The notes under the pieces are model-generated. The model made no database searches and was not told where the DNA came from. It saw only the letters and a list, made by a program, of their open reading frames with translations. Source: Nematocida parisii ERTm1 (lineage: Eukaryota; Microsporidia). Taken from it: a stretch of 64,000 nucleotides of DNA. The position numbers and the translations under genes are program-made. Positions 10,654 through 19,466 of this stretch are shown here, one piece after another (position 1 is the stretch's first letter; the number at the start of each line of letters is the position of its first letter). The stretch spans positions 774,158 to 838,157 of the forward strand of contig NW_013524646.1 in the NCBI RefSeq assembly GCF_000250985.1. Direction: 5' to 3'.

Positions 10654-10715
10654 GCGTCAGATAAAAAAATCATCACATGTCAGACGACCGTCGTGAAAAT
10701 AGTATCATCATACGC
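10654..10715 (-). ncRNA. Box C/D snoRNA, snR73-like (predicted 25S Cm2959 guide)
   Basis: On the minus strand the order is box C ATGATGA (10705-10711), a guide, box D' CTGA (10680-10683), box C' GTGATGA (10670-10676) and box D CTGA (10657-10660), with GCGT/ACGC closing the ends. The guide before D' contains TCACGACGGTC, the exact complement of the universally conserved LSU rRNA segment GACCGTCGTGA. The fifth nucleotide upstream of D' pairs with the first C of that segment, which is E. coli C2590 and yeast C2959, the site methylated by yeast snR73. Box spacing and the target agree with each other. This is the third snoRNA of a cluster. Confidence 0.8.
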
Positions 10716-10726
10716 AGGTTTTTAAA

Positions 10727-10807
10727 AATAGTATAATCAGCCCATTTTAAGTTACAATCACCTAAATTACTCATACTCGTCATCTAAAACCATCATTTTA
10801 TACTATT
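10727..10807 (-). ncRNA. Box C/D snoRNA, snR75-like (predicted 25S Gm2288 guide)
   Basis: A perfect 10-bp terminal stem (AATAGTATAA at the 5' end, TTATACTATT at the 3' end) encloses box C ATGATGG (10790-10796) and box D CTGA (10737-10740). The internal guide AGATGACGAG, with flanking T residues, complements 12 nt of the conserved LSU rRNA sequence CTCGTCATCTAA. With an AUGA-type D' box at 10771-10774, the fifth upstream nucleotide pairs with the G of CTCG, which is E. coli G1945 and yeast G2288, the snR75 site. The D' and C' boxes are degenerate. The D-box guide (AACTTAAAATGGG) has no target I recognise. Confidence 0.75.
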
Positions 10808-10824
10808 TAAGATATTATTTAGAA

Positions 10825-10893
10825 TGTGCTCAGACCTTCAACTCATCATTATCAGAGACTCTAGCCGTGAATAATAGTCATCTTCATAGCACA
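10825..10893 (-). ncRNA. Box C/D snoRNA, snR78-like (predicted 25S Um2421 guide)
   Basis: A 6-bp terminal stem (TGTGCT/AGCACA) encloses box C AAGATGA (10878-10884), box D' CTGA (10852-10855), box C' ATGATGA (10843-10849) and box D CTGA (10830-10833). The guide before D' (CACGGCTAGAGTCT) complements the conserved LSU rRNA GACTCTAG. The fifth nucleotide upstream of D' pairs with the U of GACU, which is E. coli U2079 and yeast U2421, the snR78 site. The universal complement is only 8 nt; the rest of the guide would pair with a variable rRNA stretch not available here. It is the first snoRNA of the cluster. Confidence 0.7.
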
Positions 10894-10910
10894 GGGGATA
10901 AAAAATAAAA

Positions 10911-10920
10911 TTTATTTATA
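10911..10920 (-). promoter_or_regulatory. TATA box of the snoRNA cluster
   Basis: On the minus strand TATAAATAAA begins 27 nt before the inferred 5' end of the first snoRNA (10893), the distance expected between a TATA box and a start site. No other TATA box is needed for the two downstream snoRNAs, whose spacers are 17 and 11 nt, so a single polycistronic transcript is likely. Confidence 0.5.
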
Positions 10921-11284
10921 CTAGAAAATACTAAAAAGTAACGGGTAAAGAAATCCTATTAAAGGCAGTAGACTACACACAGATAATACGTATGCTCATA
11001 CATAGCTTGAAATTTAGCTTGACTTTAAGCAGAATTATGCGGCGAAAAAAGAAAACAATGCACATGAGGGGGTGCAATTAGCAATTATGGCACATACCAG
11101 AAGGCAGGGATTGGGGTGGATGTTTTAATCGGCTTAGAGCCTTAAAAATATATATCTAGTGTTTATTGTTTCATTATTTGGTAGAATTACAATAGACTGC
11201 TATTTTATTTAGTCTGTTCTGCACCATGCAGGTATTTAGATGGGCTTATGGATTGTTATATCTATTGCAATTAAGCATATGGAG
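10921..11284. other. Intergenic region upstream of the snoRNA cluster
   Basis: There is no ORF of note. It contains a GC-richer stretch with small hairpins near 11060-11150, including GGCTTAGAGCC at 11131-11141. I could not match it to a known RNA. It separates the snoRNA promoter from the 3' end of BRCA2. Confidence 0.4.
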
Positions 11285-12940
11285 TTATATTGGGCGGAAT
11301 GTGCTTATTGTGGTAGTTGTTAATAGAATTGTACCTTTGCTCAGCGCCTTCTTAGGAGGAGACAGCATAAAGAATAGGTATAGCTGGTTTGTCTTCAGTG
11401 TATTATCGCTGTAGGCCGGCTCCCATATGGAAAGTATTGCAGGCGTGGTATTCTTTGTGTAATCACAGATTACATCATATCTGGTGTACTTTCTTAGCCG
11501 CACTTTGCTCAGAGCATCGTTCTTTTCCTCAGCTGTAGTGTATATCTTCTCAATGCTTTTTTCAATTCTTTCAAGGGTGCTGTCCAATCTATCTTCTTCA
11601 ATATTTGACTTTGACCCATTTAGGTCTAAAATATATCTGACGTCTATTTTTCTAGCTATTTTCAGCATAAGGCAGCTGATGTATCCTCCATTCGGGTGGA
11701 TTGACAGAATAGACCGAATAAATCCAAAGTGGCTTTGGTATCCAAGAGGACCAGAAGAGCATGGCTTAACTCCATTATACTGCAGCTCAATCACTGCTTG
11801 GCTATTTTTGTTTACATCGTATATTGAAGTGGCATCAGATAGAAGGGACTTTGAGCATGCGACCTGCAGAATTTTTCCTTCTGTGATTTGATTAGAAATC
11901 TTTTGCAGCGGCAGGTCTAGCTGAGCCTTAACTGAATATATGCCGTCTGTTATCATAATTGTATTTGTTCCCCCTTCAATCACAAGGACCTTTATATACA
12001 CAGATGGGTGCTCGTCCTTTTCCACAATTCTTTGCAGCACAGACTTTGGGTTTTGCTTCCATCGGATTTTTGCTTTTTCAATAACTATTCTTTCAACTTC
12101 TTTAAACTGCATGTCTCCGCCCCTCCTAAAAATTTCCTTTATTTGGGGAAGTACAGAGATCCAGGTCCATTGAAAAAGAGAAAAAAGACTGTACTCCTCC
12201 TCCTCAGATCTGGTCAGAGGAAATATCTCTTTTTTTACTTTTTTGTATATCTCTAGTGCATCTATAATATAGTTCTCCCGGGGAGAAATAACTTTAGGCT
12301 TTAACTTAGCTGCAGAGGGGGCTGCAGTCTGGGTATAGCTCTCCATAAAGCCAAAGCTGCGCCTAGACCTATCCATGCACTCATCAGAAATGTACAAACT
12401 ACTACCATGAGCTGTTTTAAAGCCCGTTAATTTTGTGAATGATGTGTTTGCAGTAGGAATGTTCTCTTCATTGAACAGGCTCCCCATCTCATTAGATTTC
12501 TCTCCATTTCCCGTTTCTGAAAAAGGCCTTTTTCTCTGAAACGTGCCAGTGCCTATGTCTAGACTGTCATCCGGATCTAATAGCTCAGGCCGCCCCGAGT
12601 CTGTTTTATATTTTCCACCTCTTTTTGGGGGAGAAGGGAACTTAATTTCTTTGAAAAGAATCTTATCTGCCAGATCTTTATTAATTGGTTTAGTAGCTGG
12701 AAATGGCCCTTGCTTTATGTCGTTATAGAAGGATTCATCGGGGTCAACAGAGAATCTATAGCTTTTGTCTTCCACCTGAAAAGATCCATCAAGCCCATTG
12801 TCTGGGGATGTTTGAACTTCTTGTATGGGGGCTTCTTTTGAAATAGAAATATTTGTTTTAAGAAGCCCTTCGCTATCCATGAGAATCTGTGAAATTTCTG
12901 AAGATGGCGGAGTATTATTCTCCTTTTTGCTTGGCCGCAT
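11285..12940 (-). CDS. BRCA2: BRCA2 homologue with one BRC repeat and OB1-OB2 DNA-binding domain
   Basis: BRCA2 loads Rad51 on single-stranded DNA during homologous recombination. The 551-residue protein keeps the family order in miniature. One BRC repeat lies at about 173-198 (FKTAHG ... MDRSRRSF) and matches the spacing of human BRC4 from the FxTA motif to the second Phe. A helical domain follows at about 245-312 (FQWTWISVLPQIKE; SVLQRIVEKDEHPS). The OB1 fold contains the hallmark ITDGIYSVKAQLDLPL (about 330-345) and GPLGYQSHFGF. OB2 contains ILSIWEPAYSD, equivalent to human ILSIWRP, after a much shortened tower. No OB3 is evident. Fungal Brh2 is comparably reduced. It is flanked downstream by the snoRNA region and upstream by tRNA-Leu. 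Confidence 0.88.
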   Translation of the reverse strand: MRPSKKENNTPPSSEISQILMDSEGLLKTNISISKEAPIQEVQTSPDNGLDGSFQVEDKSYRFSVDPDESFYNDIKQGPFPATKPINKDLADKILFKEIKFPSPPKRGGKYKTDSGRPELLDPDDSLDIGTGTFQRKRPFSETGNGEKSNEMGSLFNEENIPTANTSFTKLTGFKTAHGSSLYISDECMDRSRRSFGFMESYTQTAAPSAAKLKPKVISPRENYIIDALEIYKKVKKEIFPLTRSEEEEYSLFSLFQWTWISVLPQIKEIFRRGGDMQFKEVERIVIEKAKIRWKQNPKSVLQRIVEKDEHPSVYIKVLVIEGGTNTIMITDGIYSVKAQLDLPLQKISNQITEGKILQVACSKSLLSDATSIYDVNKNSQAVIELQYNGVKPCSSGPLGYQSHFGFIRSILSIHPNGGYISCLMLKIARKIDVRYILDLNGSKSNIEEDRLDSTLERIEKSIEKIYTTAEEKNDALSKVRLRKYTRYDVICDYTKNTTPAILSIWEPAYSDNTLKTNQLYLFFMLSPPKKALSKGTILLTTTTISTFRPI

Positions 12941-12972
12941 ATTTTAAAAAAAATCCGGAAAGAGATAAAAAT

Positions 12973-13054
12973 TGGTTTGAGCGGGATTCGAACCCGCGCC
13001 TCCGGAGAGACTCGATCTTAAGTCGAACGCCTTAGACCGCTCGGCCATCAAACC
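12973..13054 (-). tRNA. tRNA-Leu (anticodon UAA)
   Basis: The minus strand folds as a class II tRNA of 82 nt. The acceptor stem is GGTTTGA/TCAAACC. The anticodon stem TTCGA/TCGAG holds the 7-nt loop CTTAAGA, giving anticodon TAA. There is a long variable arm, a GCGGGTTCGAATCCCGC T arm, and discriminator A. No intron is present and CCA is not encoded. It starts 32 bp upstream of the BRCA2 ATG. Confidence 0.95.
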
Positions 13055-13512
13055 ACACAAGTTTTGCAAGCAGTGCCTCTCTCTCATTATATGTACTTAG
13101 ATTATTATACTAAGCATGTATTAGATACTGGTATATAGAACATAAAATTTAAAAATATATATAGAACAAAGAGAACAGAGTCTCTTCAGCGTGTGAATAA
13201 ATAATAAATTTGGAGCTGTGCACAATAAATGCTATATGCGAAATAGCCCGAAACACTGAAAGATGCTGCGCATAACTATGTTATTTGGAACAGCTGGCAA
13301 TAATTCATGATTTCTGTGTTGTTTTTGAGAGAATTTCAAGTTCTTTCTTTTTACCTTTACAATAGGCATATTGAGATTTTAGGGTATTAACATAAATTTG
13401 CATCAATTTCTGATTTATTAATTAATTATTTTAATGCCCTAGAATTACCTATCTGCAGATCAAAGAGATCTGGATAAGCGGCCTGGGCACTTTGTGCTTA
13501 TTTAGTATTTGA
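13055..13512. other. Intergenic region, 0.46 kb
   Basis: I see no gene. A near-match to the recurring motif (TTTCGGGCTATT on the minus strand, near 13242-13253) lies downstream of the CSC1 gene. The rest is AT-rich. Confidence 0.5.
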
Positions 13513-16236
13513 TTAATGGCCAAGTATTTCCTCTTTCCAGGACCTAGTGGAAAGATCGAATACCGCAGCACTCCCATTCACACTCAAGTATTTTAGAGTA
13601 ATGACAAACCATTTAGGAAGAATGATTGAAGAGGCCGATGGAAGGAAGGAAAGATCTTTGTAAACATAGGGAATTTCTCCTTTCTCAAGCACCTTCTCCT
13701 TAAAAGGGCAGTAAACATCCTTCTTTACGACAGAAGACTCTTTCCACTCAAGAATAGCCTTTTTACGGGACTTAAGAAGCTCATCTATCACATCGGTGCT
13801 TTCTTTATACTCTGACTCGTTATTTGGCAGATAGTGGCAGTTCTTTGACATAAGCTTGCTGAACCCATTCCAAACGCTGACTGTTATGATGATTAAAGGA
13901 AGAATCATGCAAAGCGAGATGTACTGTTTATGGGAGGCAAAGTAAATTAAAGTAAGCAGCTGGAAGACTGTAAGAGAATAAAAAATATTTTCAAATAGGG
14001 AAGGCCAGTGCTCTCCGCCGCTTTCCAGCTGGCTGGCGTGCGAGTATATGAAAAGATACTTAAACACAAAGAAGGCGCCAAAGAAATAAAGGCACCCCAC
14101 GACCATGAAAATCGGGCAGAGGATGGCGTATATAAGCACCATGGGAAACAGCAGAAAGATTTTCGGGTACAGCATTCCAAAGTTGATAGGGTTGGACTGG
14201 AACTGTGCCGTTCTTTCCCTGTGCGTGTGCACTCCGCCCAGGATGTACATTATTGCCCAGCTGGCTAGGCGAGGCACATCCAGCAGCTCAAACATAAGCC
14301 CGCCGAGTGCCTTGTGGATCAGTAAATTGAGGAAGAAAATGGAAGATGAAACAATAGGCGTGGAAACAAGGTTTACAATATCCAGTCTAACCTTGCTGCT
14401 GTTTAAAAGAGTTGCTATGGTAGATCCGAAAATAATCATTAAAAACCCGTTGAAAAACAGAAACACCGAGTACTTTTTTCCAAAGTTCTTCTGCAGCTCA
14501 ATCCACGAGATGCTTCCCTCAAAAATAGAAATCCACCGGAGAACAATAGGCGCAATTGCTAGAAACTGCGAATAGACAGTTGGCACAATAATACCCTGAA
14601 AGGCACTTCTGAATTTAGAAGTACCTGCAATTGCATACAGCTGCGGGTTAATCATGTTTATCACGGCGTATAGTGTTGATATATTGATTAGTGTTGATAC
14701 AAAGAACACAAGAACAATGAATACACCAATAAACACTACTGTTAAAATCATACTAATAAGCCTTCTAAGCATTCTGTGCACCTGTGTGTCGTTCAGTGAA
14801 GACCAGATGATTTGGTCTGGAGGGGGGGCCTCCTCTGCATGGCAGCTGAATGCCCCAGAACCTATAAGAGTCATTTTCAATGCGTTTGCATCTGATGAAT
14901 TTTTAAAGGTCACAAATCCATTTCGTGCGCTTCCTGGGATACTTTTTATAAAATTATTGTATGCTGCTCTAATATAGAAGAGTGATGCGGTAGTGATAAA
15001 AATAGTGCTATTCTTATAGAAGCCATATGGATCGTGCAGCTCAGGGTTCAGTAAATTGGGCTCTTCATCCAAGGAGGTATATTCTCGCATGGATCGCTCT
15101 CTCACTTCATCTATTTTTTCTGTCAGCAGCTTTATAGTGCCTAAGTACTCATGTATTTTAAGAGGAACATCTGTTTTCTGAATGGTTGATAAAAGGCTAA
15201 AGAACTTTCCACCAAATGCATTTCGCATAAGAAAGTCTATCTCGTCTTGGCCGATCTCTTTCTTTTCTCTTTCTCTTTTATGCCACGTGGTTGCATTTGA
15301 TATAAGATCTAATGATTTGTCGTAGTTGTTAATATGCTCTGCAAAGAACTCTGTATTTGTTGACATGATATTCAGTAATATAAAGAACCGCAGTAGCTCG
15401 TATTCTATGAGCAGAATAATCTCTTTTTTCTTATTAATTAGTATTTCTAAGTCTTTTGTGTTTGTTACCACATGCGCATTCTCTGGCTCTGAAGACACTC
15501 CAAGAATTTTTAGGTACCGAAGCAGAGTGGCTTTATCCTGAATGAATGAAGGTAGGTTTGTGATTAGAACAGTTCTGGAGCATATGTTTATCTCGTTAAT
15601 TCCTGCGGGAAGCGACTGCAGCTCATCCACAGTTTTTTTAATTGCTAGAGTGGACTTGGAAAAGGCCCGGTTTCGTATGTGCAGCTGGCGAAGAATAACA
15701 TATTTTCGGTAGAAGGTGTACAAGAAATAAATAACCACTAAGCTTATAGCCCAAATGCAAATACATGGAATAATGCAGTTTACATAGCGCGGGTGTGTAG
15801 GCAGAGAAAGGATAGATATTTTTGTGATAAGCTGCAGTGGCTGAGTGCTGTGCGCAAAGAAGAAGTAGTACGTGCCAAGCGCCGGTACTAGGATAATAGA
15901 AAGCAGGAGAAAGATAATGCCCAGCAGCTTGAGTGTTTCAATAAACAGAAATGCATCAAACCCTATGAGCTCAAACAGGTCATTGTCTGTTATTGTAAAT
16001 ATAGGAATCATCCAGTTGAAGTATCCAGTGTACTGTGCGGCGGGGTGCTGCTTGCACCTCTTTGTGTTTATGGAGTATATCCAAGGTAGCTTCTTCCGGC
16101 AGAAGATAAAAAGAACAAATAGAAAACTTGCTAGGCCTGCTTGAAATATAAAATTGAACCAGATTATGTTATCTGCATCAAGAAGACTGGGCTTATCAAC
16201 AACCTCTTTTGCTTCTAAGACTTTTTTCTTACTCAT
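13513..16236 (-). CDS. CSC1/TMEM63/OSCA-family membrane channel (DUF221)
   Basis: This 907-residue polytopic protein has the arrangement of the CSC1/TMEM63 family, osmosensitive or mechanically gated cation channels. Three N-terminal membrane segments (about 25-45, 105-130, 150-175) are followed by a cytosolic RRM-like domain (SRTVLITNLPSFIQDKATLL, about 220-480) and then a long C-terminal block of about eight segments. The segment around AFQGIIVPTVYSQFLAIAPIVL and the GVHTHRERTAQF loop fall where the family's pore domain is expected. The length is typical for the family. Its ATG is at 16234-16236. In microsporidia such channels may respond to osmotic change at germination or in the host cell; that role is inferred. 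Confidence 0.88.
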   Translation of the reverse strand: MSKKKVLEAKEVVDKPSLLDADNIIWFNFIFQAGLASFLFVLFIFCRKKLPWIYSINTKRCKQHPAAQYTGYFNWMIPIFTITDNDLFELIGFDAFLFIETLKLLGIIFLLLSIILVPALGTYYFFFAHSTQPLQLITKISILSLPTHPRYVNCIIPCICIWAISLVVIYFLYTFYRKYVILRQLHIRNRAFSKSTLAIKKTVDELQSLPAGINEINICSRTVLITNLPSFIQDKATLLRYLKILGVSSEPENAHVVTNTKDLEILINKKKEIILLIEYELLRFFILLNIMSTNTEFFAEHINNYDKSLDLISNATTWHKREREKKEIGQDEIDFLMRNAFGGKFFSLLSTIQKTDVPLKIHEYLGTIKLLTEKIDEVRERSMREYTSLDEEPNLLNPELHDPYGFYKNSTIFITTASLFYIRAAYNNFIKSIPGSARNGFVTFKNSSDANALKMTLIGSGAFSCHAEEAPPPDQIIWSSLNDTQVHRMLRRLISMILTVVFIGVFIVLVFFVSTLINISTLYAVINMINPQLYAIAGTSKFRSAFQGIIVPTVYSQFLAIAPIVLRWISIFEGSISWIELQKNFGKKYSVFLFFNGFLMIIFGSTIATLLNSSKVRLDIVNLVSTPIVSSSIFFLNLLIHKALGGLMFELLDVPRLASWAIMYILGGVHTHRERTAQFQSNPINFGMLYPKIFLLFPMVLIYAILCPIFMVVGCLYFFGAFFVFKYLFIYSHASQLESGGEHWPSLFENIFYSLTVFQLLTLIYFASHKQYISLCMILPLIIITVSVWNGFSKLMSKNCHYLPNNESEYKESTDVIDELLKSRKKAILEWKESSVVKKDVYCPFKEKVLEKGEIPYVYKDLSFLPSASSIILPKWFVITLKYLSVNGSAAVFDLSTRSWKEEILGH

Positions 16237-16752
16237 GCAATTTACAGGATCGGGATATTTTACGTTTAAAGTAATACATTGTTTTACAAGTTTAGAAGAT
16301 ACTTTTTTTTAATTTAATGCCACTCTATATAATAGGAGGTGTTCAATATCACCTAGTGCCCGGAAACCATTAAACGCGTGCATTTTAGAGTGTTTACACA
16401 GTTTTTGTTCAAATAGTCCAAAATCCGTGCGTGTTTTAGTTTAACTTCTAATTCTAAATAGAAATAATCTTAAATAATACAAGATCTATTATTAATCTGC
16501 AAAAACTATTAGATACACATTAAATGCAACAAGATATCTTTTACAGTGCATTAGACAAATTTCAGGTTTTCTGTTTGCCTTTTGGTAGGTAGCACGGGCC
16601 AAAGATAAGATGTTTCTTAAATGGTAATCTAATATTAAACAGAGCATGGCTTAAGTTTGCTGAATGTGCTTCTCCTATTTTGGAAATATTCTTGCTATTT
16701 TAGTAGATTTTAAAGTTTATGGTATATTTATGAAGAAGTCTTTTGTTTTTTT
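16237..16752. other. Divergent intergenic region, 0.5 kb
   Basis: This region lies between two divergent genes. It holds a TATA-like sequence TATATAATAG near 16326 followed by a small hairpin (AGGTG ... CACCT, 16337-16355). No ORF or recognisable RNA is seen. Confidence 0.45.
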
Positions 16753-17904
16753 ATGAAATTACAATTAGAATATGTGCATTTAGTACATCGGCATGGAGAA
16801 AGAACCCCTTTAATGTTTGGACCGCACAATACAACAAAATGGAACATGTGCCATAGAGTCTCACAGATAGATTACACAATTCCTAAAAAACATCCAACAC
16901 TATTTGATAAGATTAAAGGCGTGTTAAGCTATATGCACATGGGCACTGCCCGTCCTCTCCGATTCAAAATTATGCAAAACTCTGGGAGACAGTTCAACTG
17001 TGCCCCTGGCCAACTCACAGACACAGGGCGCGCAAATCTTTTTGGTTTAGGTGAGTGGTTTAGAAAGAAGTATGTTGAAGATAAAGGACTAATCAGCGCG
17101 CATTTCAATAACAAGGAGTTTAATCTGCGATCAACAAACTTCCAAAGGACTCTTGAAAGTCTCCAGTCTCTAATGCAGGGAATGTACAAAAATTCTTCTG
17201 AGCCTATGGATGTGACTGTAGTGGACTTAACACAGGACTCATTAACAAGTAATAAGCACTGCCCGCGCTTAAAAGCACTGAAGGATGCATCCCACCAAAG
17301 CATTAAGAAGATGTTTGAGCCAGAAAGCAATAAAATACGTAACTACTTTACAAAGAATCACTCTAAATTCTTTGCCTCTCTCAGCCCGTACGCAATATAT
17401 GATCTAATAGTAAGCAGCCGGGCACACGGATTTACTGAGTTCTTGCGGGTGCCTAAGTCAATTATGTCTTCTTTGGAAAACTACTCTGTACAGCTATGGT
17501 TTAACCACTTAAACACTAAGGAGGCACTTTCTCTTAACACAGGAAACCTGTTAAAGGAAATTGCAGACCAAATGATCATTAAGTGCACAGACACAGCCAG
17601 TGATTTAAAAGCATCTATTTTCTCTGCGCACGACATTACTGTCTATCCACTGCTAATGGCGGTGGGAATCAACAATATGAAGTGGCCTAAGTTTGGTGCA
17701 AATATTGTCTTTGAACTTTTTAAAGATGCAAACTCTCAAAAGAGATATGTGCAAATGAGATACAATGGGCAGAAAATAGAAATGCCCAGATGCCATCCTA
17801 TAAAGATTGAGAAGGGAATATACTGCCCACTTGATGATTTCGTTAGAATGTGCAATGAAACGTACACAGAGAACTTTTCGCAAGCATGTATGAAAGAGCA
17901 GTAA
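16753..17904 (+). CDS. Histidine-type acid phosphatase (histidine phosphatase clade 2)
   Basis: The enzyme hydrolyses phosphomonoesters or inositol phosphates through a phospho-histidine. The catalytic RHGERTP motif is at residues 13-19 and the proton-donor HD motif (FSAHDITVYP) near residue 294, as in clade-2 histidine phosphatases. Its 383 residues fit the family. The ATG follows a T-rich run, as at many starts in this window. There is no signal peptide in this frame, which is unusual for an acid phosphatase. A short upstream ORF (MKKSFVFL) ends at a T-run just before the ATG and would become an N-terminal hydrophobic extension with one extra T. It is followed after 37 bp by the PKA regulatory-subunit gene on the same strand. 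Confidence 0.85.
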   Translation: MKLQLEYVHLVHRHGERTPLMFGPHNTTKWNMCHRVSQIDYTIPKKHPTLFDKIKGVLSYMHMGTARPLRFKIMQNSGRQFNCAPGQLTDTGRANLFGLGEWFRKKYVEDKGLISAHFNNKEFNLRSTNFQRTLESLQSLMQGMYKNSSEPMDVTVVDLTQDSLTSNKHCPRLKALKDASHQSIKKMFEPESNKIRNYFTKNHSKFFASLSPYAIYDLIVSSRAHGFTEFLRVPKSIMSSLENYSVQLWFNHLNTKEALSLNTGNLLKEIADQMIIKCTDTASDLKASIFSAHDITVYPLLMAVGINNMKWPKFGANIVFELFKDANSQKRYVQMRYNGQKIEMPRCHPIKIEKGIYCPLDDFVRMCNETYTENFSQACMKEQ

Positions 17905-17941
17905 AGGCTTAGAAATAAACGCATTGTCAATTTTTCTTTTT

Positions 17942-18973
17942 ATGGATAGAGACTTCTGTAAGGCAGCAGACATTATAAGTGAGTGCATACGAGATAAGAA
18001 GAACCAGATCGAGAACCCACTCAAGTTTGCAAGTGATACTCTGTCGTTGTATGTTATAAATGCAGAAAGTGAGAATATCATAGGATTCTCAGAGAGTATT
18101 TTCAGAGATACAATCGCAGACCTACTCTCTTCAGAGCAAGAGCCAGAGGAAATCAGTGTGATGGAGCAACTTCCAGTCTCATCTCTAGACTACGAAGCGC
18201 ACAGGCACCGAAAGAGAAGAGGCAGTGTAAGTGCTTCTGGCAATCCATATGCCCCTTTAACTGTGCATCCTAAGTCAGAGAGTGTTTCTGAAATGTTGTT
18301 GAATATTTTAGCAAACACTCGGCTTATTGCAAGAACAATGGATATGAGCCAGATGAAAAAACTTGTGTCAACCATGTTTGTGCAGCATATTTCCAAGGGA
18401 GAGAGGCTCATCATGCAGGGAGAATATGGTAAAACCATGTACTTGGTTGAGAGTGGGGAGTTTCAGATTTTGCAGGATGGAAAATTAAAGGCAACCCTTC
18501 GCCAAAACTCTCTATTTGGAGAGATTTCTCTTCTGTACAGCTGTCCTCGTACAGCAAGTGTCATTTGCACAATAGATGCAACTGTGTGGGTCGTGACATC
18601 TGATGCATATTCAGCTATTCTTATGGTTGACCAGAGAAGAACTAGAGAGCTTGTCTGTTCTATGCTGGAAAAGAATAAAAAGTATATGAGCCTTCCAATC
18701 GAGGATAAGAACCGTATTTTATACTCTTCCCACTTAATCAACTACTCAAAAAATGAAAAAATAGAAGTTCCTGAATCTGGAGTGTTTATGATCGTGTCAA
18801 AGGATGCGCCAGAGTCAGCAGAAGAAGAAAATGGTTTCTTAACTATAGAACATATCTCAGAAAATCTGGAGAGAGGCTCCATCATATACAATGGCACAAT
18901 ATGCGACTCAAATATGTTGGTTTTATTTGTTCCTGATATGATATATTCTATGATAAATGAAAATACTGCTTAA
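17942..18973 (+). CDS. cAMP-dependent protein kinase regulatory subunit
   Basis: PKA-R holds the catalytic subunit inactive until cAMP binds. The 343-residue protein starts at the ATG at 17942; an upstream TTG at 17924 in the same frame is less likely. A pseudosubstrate or autophosphorylation site RKRRGSVS (about 91-96) resembles RII and yeast Bcy1 rather than an RI pseudosite. Cyclic-nucleotide domain A (about 130-245) has the phosphate-binding cassette FGEISLLYSCPRTASV with its key Glu and Arg. The second domain is much degenerated: no FGE...PRAA cassette is visible in residues 255-343. The N-terminal docking/dimerisation helices are weakly recognisable. It may therefore bind one cAMP per chain. 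It lies 37 bp after the phosphatase gene. Confidence 0.85.
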   Translation: MDRDFCKAADIISECIRDKKNQIENPLKFASDTLSLYVINAESENIIGFSESIFRDTIADLLSSEQEPEEISVMEQLPVSSLDYEAHRHRKRRGSVSASGNPYAPLTVHPKSESVSEMLLNILANTRLIARTMDMSQMKKLVSTMFVQHISKGERLIMQGEYGKTMYLVESGEFQILQDGKLKATLRQNSLFGEISLLYSCPRTASVICTIDATVWVVTSDAYSAILMVDQRRTRELVCSMLEKNKKYMSLPIEDKNRILYSSHLINYSKNEKIEVPESGVFMIVSKDAPESAEEENGFLTIEHISENLERGSIIYNGTICDSNMLVLFVPDMIYSMINENTA

Positions 18974-19186
18974 TTTGCAGTTTGTGTAGTTTGGATAAGT
19001 CTCATATATGAATATATGACCATATTAATAGTTTAATAAATTTATCTTTTCAAGCATTTTCTTATTATAATACTTTGCACCATTTCCGGCCATAAATATT
19101 GATTAAAAACTTGGGCTATATTTATACTTTGTTTATTATAGTAAGTACGGAATGGACACGGTGTTATTTCTAATTCTGATTTTGGG

Positions 19187-19414
19187 CTAAATCTTTTCAT
19201 CTGCTGCGAATCCTTCTTGTGGGTACTCAAACTTAAGAATTTTCTGCATTATGTCTACTGTTGTCAGCATAACTGTTCTGCAGCAAGGCCTTTTAAACCC
19301 CAAATCGGTTAGTATCTTGGCTTTGTCGTGGCTCATGGCACATCTTTCCATGTACTCTTCCCACCTACTGGACACCTCCTTTCCGCATGTAAAGCATCGC
19401 ACTGGTATTAGCAT
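19187..19414 (-). CDS. RPB10: RNA polymerase I/II/III shared subunit ABC10-beta
   Basis: RPB10 is a zinc-binding subunit common to the three nuclear RNA polymerases. The 75-residue protein begins IPVRCFTCGKEVSSRWEEY, containing the conserved RCFTCGK motif, and has the second metal-binding pair in KRPCCRTVMLTTVDIM. The length matches the usual 65-75 residues. Its start is 52 bp from the divergent NBP35 start, so the two share a short promoter. Confidence 0.95.
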   Translation of the reverse strand: MLIPVRCFTCGKEVSSRWEEYMERCAMSHDKAKILTDLGFKRPCCRTVMLTTVDIMQKILKFEYPQEGFAADEKI

Positions 19415-19466
19415 AAAAAATTAATGTGGGCACAGAATAAATAGAAAAATTTGTAACGATATTATT

